Below the pieces are notes generated by a model. That model had not been told where the DNA came from. It searched no databases and worked only from the letters and a program-made list of their open reading frames with translations. A stretch of 64,000 bases of DNA from Chenopodium formosanum (lineage: Eukaryota > Streptophyta > Magnoliopsida > Caryophyllales > Amaranthaceae). A program made the translations under genes and the position numbers. Below, in pieces: positions 58,022 to 64,000 of this stretch (position 1 is the first letter of the stretch; the number at the start of each line of letters is the position of its first letter). Where the stretch lies: positions 29,282,786 through 29,346,785 of the forward strand of contig CM044858.1 in NCBI GenBank assembly GCA_024500155.1. The letters are read 5' to 3'.

Positions 58022-59375
58022 GCTAATTCACTTCACGTGCAACTAGCCTAGCATAGGTGTGGAAGAATCTAGACTCTCAACCAACTCATTTCCACACAAT
58101 TAATTGAAAGTATACAATGAAAAACCTAGAACCAATTAGCTAAAATGATTCTAATAAATCAATGAAAGCATCATCCACCCACAATAATCAAGAACTAATT
58201 GCATACTAATCACAATCAATCATTCAATTCATCATTATAACCTTCATCCATTCCCCTAGAATTAAATCTAAGCAAATATAATGAAGATAAACATGGAACA
58301 CAAGGTAAAATAAGAATTAAAGCAAGAATCAAACAACTAATCTAATTACCTACTCTAATCAACAAAGAATTAAGCAAATACAAGAATTAAAGAAAGCTAT
58401 AAAGGTGAGATAAAGTTAGAAAAGCTCATTGAATAGAAGAGAAGAAAGTCCACATAATTGCTTCTTTAAGCTCTCAAATCTTCATTAAAATTCCAAGATT
58501 TCTCTCTCTAAAACTACTCCTAAACCTAGGGAAATCAACTTCGATCCCAATCTAACCCTAATCCTAATTAGAGGAGAGAGAAGGTGTAAAATTCTTCTAA
58601 AAGAAGTCTCCTTATAAAGTAGGGTCGAACACTTTATATATTACAAGAATTGAAGAAAAACAAGAAAAATATGAGATTAAAAAGCGAATAAAACCCAGAA
58701 TACCGTGCCTGCAGTGGCTGCAGCTGCGCCCACGTTGGGGCATCTCCGGGGCATCTACAAGAAGGTAGGAAAATATTGGAAAAACGCAGCATAGCGCCCG
58801 CGGTGAACAAAGCCGCGCTCGCAACGGACAAAGCCTCTCCCACGGTGGATAATCTCGGATGCCACATCACGACAAGTTTTACTTGCATTGGTGGATCATG
58901 CCGCTGCACGGCAGGGACCACCGTGTCACGACAGAGTCCACCGTGTCGCAGTAGAAACTACCGTGTCACGGCAGGTCTGTCGCACCACGGCAGAATCCCC
59001 CGTGCAACGGCAGCTGCTGCTTGTGCTGTGCGAAGGGTTGCTCGGGCACCGGTGTTCTAGCATTAAGTGCTGCAATTGCTTAACTTCTTAGCTTCTTCTT
59101 GGCTTCAAGGCTTCTTCTATTGAATTTTTCGGCCTTCTCTTAGGTCATCAATATCGAGGAAAATGCCAAGTACTTAGACAAATAGACCAAGAGAGAAAAG
59201 AGTGAAAGATCACATATAAAAACGCATTATTCACAACTAAGGTTTTAAAACATACACTAAGACAATATCAACTAAAACAAGACTAAAAGGACTAGAAATA
59301 ACCAAGATAGACAAAAATAAACTTAAAACAAAGGGAGAAAAACACCCTAAAATGTGTCATAAATGACACTTATCA
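58022..59375 (-). repeat. LTR fragment related to the 1.7-kb solo LTR
   Basis: Read on the minus strand it begins TGATAAGTGTCATTTATGAC, close to the start of the solo LTR at 20669-22357. Both have an AT-rich part, a TTTCTCTCTCTAAAA stretch and a GC-rich repeat island. Here the island (58846-59020) has units containing CCGTGTCACGGCAG. The other end is lost at 58022. Small ORFs over the island are not genes. Confidence 0.6.
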
Positions 59376-59519
59376 ATGTCATTGCTAGTGTGTCTTTTAG
59401 TATATAATATCAATTCCTAAATTAATACTAAATAGGAAATATATTCAAAATTATTATTAGTGTTAAAAACTACATATATCATTACCCAAAAATTTAAAAT
59501 CTATATCTATACTTCTATA
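59376..59519. other. AT-rich intergenic sequence
   Basis: Nothing recognised between the LTR fragment and the Helitron-like element. Confidence 0.5.
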
Positions 59520-60391
59520 TCTATACTTAGTATTTAAAAATACAAACCACAAATCCATACTAAGCCACATGTTACCATAATCACTCATATGCCACAAGTC
59601 ACCTCCCTTAATCTTTCCTTTTTATATTCCCTTTTTATATACAAAATAAATTAATTAAATAAATAATATTTAAGTCTTTATGCATTCCGAAACTTGCAAA
59701 TTCAAGTAAGAAAATGAAGTGTTTCACTTCCAACATTATAAATTAAAGTTAAACTAATTAGTGCACTTTACATTACATAAACAATAAAATAGTCTCTTTA
59801 TTTTGAAAAAAAAATAGAATAGTCTTTATATAACTTACTCCCTCCGTCCCTAAATTACATTCCTCCTTTCTATTTTTGGTATTCCAAAATTACATTCCTC
59901 CTTTCTATTTTCGGTAAGTTTTTGTAGTAAATCAACTCTCTTTTTTTGTTTTATATTTAATGCTTTCTCACTCATCCTTACCTAATCTCACTCATAATCC
60001 TTGTGCCAAATTACAATGAATATGATTGGTTAAAAAATTTTAATTAGGAGCATGTGATTGGTTCTTTTTTTTTGCAAAGGATTGATGACTTGTCATGAGT
60101 AATAACTAATCCATCTTTGTACTTCCCATTGCATTATTTAATTATTGTTATTTGTCTTATTCCTCCCTCCTTAATTCCCGTGTAAATTTCCAAAGATGAA
60201 TGTAATTTAGGGACGGAGGGAGTAGGTTTTTAGGGGGATCTAGTCGAAAGACCGGCTGACCCTCAATATGTCATTTCATACCCTATAATAGCCATGTATA
60301 TATACCTAACTAAATTACAAAATAACACCGACACATTTCAAAAAAAATAACCTATGTAATAGTCCGTGCATCGAACGGGCAAAAATGCTAG
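59520..60391 (+). mobile_element. Helitron-like element, non-autonomous, with nested MITE
   Basis: The 3' end has the Helitron pattern: a short hairpin (CCGT, loop, ACGG at 60364-60378), an A-rich spacer and CTAG (60388-60391) followed by T. The proposed 5' end TCTATACTTAG follows an A (59519), consistent with A/T insertion. No Rep/helicase ORF. Subtracting the MITE leaves about 490 bp. The 3' end is well supported; the 5' end is a best guess. Confidence 0.6.
59838..60222. mobile_element. Stowaway/mariner-type MITE
   Basis: Terminal inverted repeats CTCCCTCCGTCCCTAAATTA and its complement (TAATTTAGGGACGGAGGGAG) with TA duplications at 59836-59837 and 60223-60224. 385 bp, no ORF. An ATTACATTCCTCCTTTCT direct repeat lies near the left end. 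Confidence 0.92.
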
Positions 60392-60734
60392 TTAATCTTT
60401 TTTTTTTTTTTTTTCCACACCAAATTGAGCTAGAATATATTAAATACATATACTTCGTATGAACTAACTTCAATAAACCTAATGAAGAAAACAAAGTAGT
60501 TAACAAAAAAAGTCTTGTTCATATTTGGTTTTTTTTTTAGGCTAAAATATACTCCTCCTATCCTTGAACCAAACGTAGAGATAGAGCTTGTAATGGATTA
60601 ATGGCGGTGAAAGCATCATCGTCAGCAATATCGCCTTTGATATTCTCAACCATTTTTGAATGATTGAGTTCAATTGAATTAATAATCAAAGTTTTGAGGA
60701 GAGAAAAGGGAGAATTTTCCAGAAATCATCAACC
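60392..60734 (+). promoter_or_regulatory. Upstream region of COX11 with a small uORF
   Basis: This is the space between the Helitron-like end and the COX11 ATG. No clear TATA box. An ATG at 60601 opens a 20-codon frame ending TGA at 60663, which would be a uORF if transcription starts upstream. On the minus strand a 31-codon ORF (60558-60653) overlaps it. Confidence 0.4.
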
Positions 60735-61684
60735 ATGTCATTTCGTCTGCTATCTAGGAGAATTTTACCTCATGTACTCAAGCACAATACGCAGTCCTCT
60801 ACTTCTCAATTCCAGTAAGTATTTTGCTTATTTCAAACTTTATATTTGAATTTCTGCAAGTTAGATTAATTTATTTCAATTTGTTTGATTTTGGTATAGG
60901 AAATTATTTCAATCAATTGGACCAAGTAGTTATGAAATTAGGCAAAAACTTAGATATAGTTCATGGTCAGATAGAAATCATCAGATTGCTCAACGATACC
61001 GTCTTACTGCGTTTGAGCCGAGGCGTTATTTTGCATCCAATAATGTTGTTCAAGATAAGAAATCGCGAAAGATGTTGTATTATTTGACTGCATTGGTGTT
61101 TGGAATGGTCGGATGTTCATATGCTGCTGTCCCGTTGTATAGGAGATTTTGCCAAGCTACTGGTTATGGTGGTACTGTTCAACGCCGTGAGGTGAGACTT
61201 GTTTGATTTTGCGTTGATGTATGTTTCGGGAAAAAAATGCATCGTTTCGAGAAAGTGATATGTTGTAGGTACATTATTGGAAATGGCTGCTGGTACTCTT
61301 GGATATTGTTTGGAGAAGAAAAACAAGTATAGGGTTTGCTTACTGAATTACAAATGGCAAGATAAACAAAGACGAGTATATAACCTTTTCATTTGTTCAT
61401 TATGCTAAGTGGTTAAGTGATCAGTATCTATTTTAAATCTTTCGTTGCCCAATAGATCTTTAAGGCCTAAAATGAGGGTAACAAAGATTATGTAAAACTG
61501 GTAATAACATGTTCGAGCATTATGATTATTATGTTTGCATGAATTCTTATAGTAAAAGACCTAAAGTTGTCACATTATCAGTTAATACTACTAGAAGATT
61601 ATGTTGATAATTTTGGATTTTGGTTTTACCGTTAGGTGATGATTTTAGCAGATTAGCTCTAAAAAAATTAATACTTTCTTTTTT

Positions 61685-61715
<31 letters not shown>

Positions 61716-63785
61716 GTGGGGGGGTGGGGGGGGGGGTGTAGGGGTAAAGATCACTAGCTAATTATGAACAGTGTGGGGTGGGGTGCCAATATAATTGAAA
61801 AGATCAGCTGAAATCATTCCTGGTAATTGTAAATGGAAATTAGTGGCCTTTGCTCCCTGAGTATCTCCATTACTTTTAAAATGATGAGTATAACTAATTG
61901 TGTGCGCTTTCTGTAGACAGTAGAAGAAAAGATTGCCCGGCATACAGAAGATGGTACTGTCACCAAAAGGTCAGGTTTCTCAAATTCTGCACATACGTTG
62001 TTTCTTCTCAGTATCATATTTAAATGTTATATGAAATGGTGAATTTTGTAATATGAATGTTCATTTCAATTGTATGCCTTGAATATGAATGTTTTGTAAC
62101 CCTGATGTCTGTTAAAGCAATAATAATCGTGTCCATGTCCCACCAAGAACTTGAATTTGTTGTTGATAAGAAATAGGGCTTTGTAGTGCCTTGAGATGCT
62201 ATCTGCAGAAATAGAGAGAAGGGTTCTTCTACCCCAAGGCTTGGGGAATGGTTGGTTTGGGTTATTGTCCCACAATCCAACTAGTATCTTCATAGTAGGT
62301 GGCCTAGATCCTATACCATTTTTCTTCCACGAGTGCCTCCCCTGATTTTACCAAAGGTTTTCGCATATAGTATGGCCTCATGGCCATGATGGTAAGCAAA
62401 ATCCTAAGAAGGTGGGTGTTGTTGGTGCTAGCGTGTTGAACCTTTGATTTGAAAGTCAAGCATGCTGAATTTGCGTTGTTAAGAAGGAAATGAAAAGGGG
62501 TATTATAAGGGTTTGATTGCAGTTTCTCCATTAAATTGTTTTATGGTTTCAGCTATCTACATGTAATCTATTGAATTGTCATCTTTGGTTAAACATTACT
62601 TAAAATAATCGAAGATAATCTTACATGTTAAAATATTTGATCAAAAAATCTGTGAAGATATTTGAGGTAGAAACTAAGGAAGGAACATGCCCTTCACCCT
62701 TTTAGATTTGAGATTTAAATCATGCAACAACTTTAGCTTTTTCTTTGTTGGATTTTAAGCTACAATGGCATCGATAAGGAGTTTCTATATGATACACATC
62801 TTTTCTTAGCTGGGTTCGTAATTAGAGGCTGGATTTGAACACTAAAGGAATTAAGGACTGGGCGCGTAGCCTAAAATGGTTCATAATAATTTAAAAGGTT
62901 TGTCGACTACTTTGTCCAAGATGGGTCAAATTGCTGTTTGATCATCTGAGTATCTGACATGTGTCATGTGGAGACAATAGGCTAAATGATATTTTATGCC
63001 GTATGCTGTATTGTTAAAGCTCTTTTTTTGCAAATTAAACCTTTTTTTTTGTTAGGCAAAATCAGATAATATAGTGTTAATGAGGTATAAGTTAATCTAA
63101 TGTCACTTCTGTAAAATCAGTGAAAAATGATGTAACTGGAGTACTGGACTATGATGAATTAGGAAAATATCAAGCCTTGAACTTGAAGAATTCTTTCACT
63201 GAAGATCTCAGTTTTTTTTTTTTTATTTTGTTTTCTTATTCTCCTTGGATTACTTTTGGTGTGAGATAATCAGTGTGGTTCCCTTGAAGATATTTAAAGT
63301 TTAGTTTATATCTTACTTAAAGCTTGGTGGCTAGCAAGTTGGAAATTTTACTTTATAATAAACACTCAAAATACATGAACATTCCATCTCTAAATTGTGA
63401 GATATGTTGGTAAATTTTGGGCTCAAAATCCCCCTCCCTCCTCTCTCCCTTGCATCCAGAATTCTTTAATTGTTTTCATGAGAGTTGCTTGATTCATTAT
63501 GTCTTTTGTTACAGAGAAATTGTAGTTCAATTCAATGCTGATGTTGCTGATGGGATGCAGTGGAAATTTACACCTACCCAAAGAGAGGTATCAATTTCTT
63601 TTAAGCCTATAGCTAAAATTGTGGTTGCATTATACTTTAGCAACATGTAAACCTTTCACTAAATTGTACTTTCACTGCAGGTGAGGGTTAAACCAGGAGA
63701 AAGTGCTTTGGCATTTTATACTGCTGAAAATAAAAGTTCAACTCCTATTGTTGGTGTATCCACGTATAATGTTACACCCATGAAG
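60735..63785 (+). CDS. COX11: COX11, copper chaperone for cytochrome c oxidase assembly (partial, exons 1-5)
   Basis: COX11 is an inner-membrane protein of mitochondria that delivers copper to the CuB site of cytochrome c oxidase subunit 1. Exons: 60735-60814, 60900-61191, 61917-61969, 63515-63587 and 63681-63785; all introns are GT-AG and the phases join without a stop, giving 201 residues. Residues 1-20 are Arg-rich and free of acidic residues, like a mitochondrial presequence. Residues 86-107 (LYYLTALVFGMVGCSYAAVP) form the membrane span, followed by RRFCQATGYGGTV with the conserved Cys. The intermembrane copper domain begins at IVVQFNADVADGMQWKFTP and reaches VKPGESALAFYTAEN and GVSTYNVTPMK. 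The remaining exons, including the CFCF copper site, lie beyond the window. The ATG at 60735 is the first in frame. Nothing suggests a pseudogene. Confidence 0.93.
61192..61916 (+). other. COX11 intron 2 with T/G homopolymer tract
   Basis: 725-bp intron, GTGAG to GTAG. At 61678-61745 a run of about 17 T is followed by about 50 mostly G residues. Confidence 0.85.
61970..63514 (+). other. COX11 intron 3
   Basis: 1545 bp, GTCAGG to TTACAG. T-rich, no gene or repeat recognised; ORFs on the minus strand lack any domain. Confidence 0.85.
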
Positions 63786-64000
63786 GTAAGAGTTTCTGAT
63801 AATGTTGGCTTTTCTTTGACTGGAATGGCGTTTTTACCATTAAAACTTGGCCATGAAAATCTCAGCATTTTGGCATTATTCTCCACCAATTACAAGAAGT
63901 ATTGTAGATTTTTGGCATCAACATATATTAGGTCCCTAACTCCCAAAGTCCCAATTCCCAACTATTTTTGTTAAGGAAAAAAAAAAACAATAATGTACTT
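63786..64000 (+). other. Start of COX11 intron 5
   Basis: It opens with GTAAGAG right after the MK codons. The open frame that continues into it loses similarity to COX11, so it is intron. The acceptor is outside the window. Confidence 0.75.

Noticed and set aside
62020..62531. Minus-strand ORFs of 75-86 codons in COX11 intron 3
   Set aside because: No domain, mutually overlapping frames, lying in an intron of a gene on the other strand.
63681..63974. 97-codon ORF continuing past COX11 exon 5
   Set aside because: COX11 similarity ends at a GTAAG donor (63786); the rest is intron read-through.

Overview
The window is nuclear DNA from a plant, probably a eudicot; I cannot name the species. 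The evidence is a spliced plant-type COX11 gene and dense nested plant LTR retrotransposons (Ty3/gypsy Tat-like and Ty1/copia SIRE-like). There is also a CACTA transposon carrying host gene fragments, a Helitron-like element and a mariner-type MITE. Only about the last 3.4 kb holds an ordinary host gene. I saw no rRNA gene, tRNA gene or CRISPR array.

Layout. (1) 1-20273: Tat-1, a Tat-like element on the + strand with a partial 5' LTR, PBS, a broken gag and no pol, and a tandem-repeat 3' region, PPT and interrupted 3' LTR. Nested in it, inverted, is Tat-2 (2499-13957, 5-bp TSD CATAT), a related element with no gag or pol. The right LTR of Tat-2 is itself split by a 4.0-kb non-autonomous CACTA transposon (9731-13746, TSD GAA) carrying pieces of a TCTP gene and probably a glutamyl-tRNA synthetase gene. 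(2) 20274-31618: CopB-1, a decayed copia element whose 5' LTR carries a solo LTR (20669-22357, TSD TAGGA). (3) 31619-33805: fragments of other LTR elements. (4) 33806-45015: CopB-2, a second copy of the CopB family with a truncated 5' LTR and a 2.4-kb solo LTR at 40961-43336. (5) 45016-54745: a SIRE-like copia element on the - strand with gag, PR, IN, RT and RNase H and a third ORF after pol, all broken except gag. (6) 54746-59375: a further decayed copia element and LTR fragments. (7) 59520-60391: a Helitron-like element containing a 385-bp mariner-type MITE. (8) 60735 to the window end: the first five coding exons of COX11, the mitochondrial copper chaperone for cytochrome c oxidase. It runs off the right edge.

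The nesting gives relative ages: Tat-1 is older than Tat-2, which is older than the CACTA; Tat-1 is older than CopB-1, which is older than the 1.7-kb solo LTR; and the Helitron-like element is older than the MITE. Several joints lack matching target-site duplications and join partial LTRs, so ectopic recombination between family members probably reshaped 20-59 kb.

The most interesting signal is a compound stem structure in the untranslated leader of the CopB elements (24863-24998 and 35850-35985). It has an apparently compensatory change in a third, divergent copy at 33680-33790. Other notable signals are the gene capture by the CACTA, different tandem arrays upstream of the PPT in the two Tat elements, palindromic GC-rich islands in several LTRs, loss of the RT catalytic box in the SIRE element, and a long T/G homopolymer tract in COX11 intron 2. 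Boundaries were read by eye; no alignment or database search was run.
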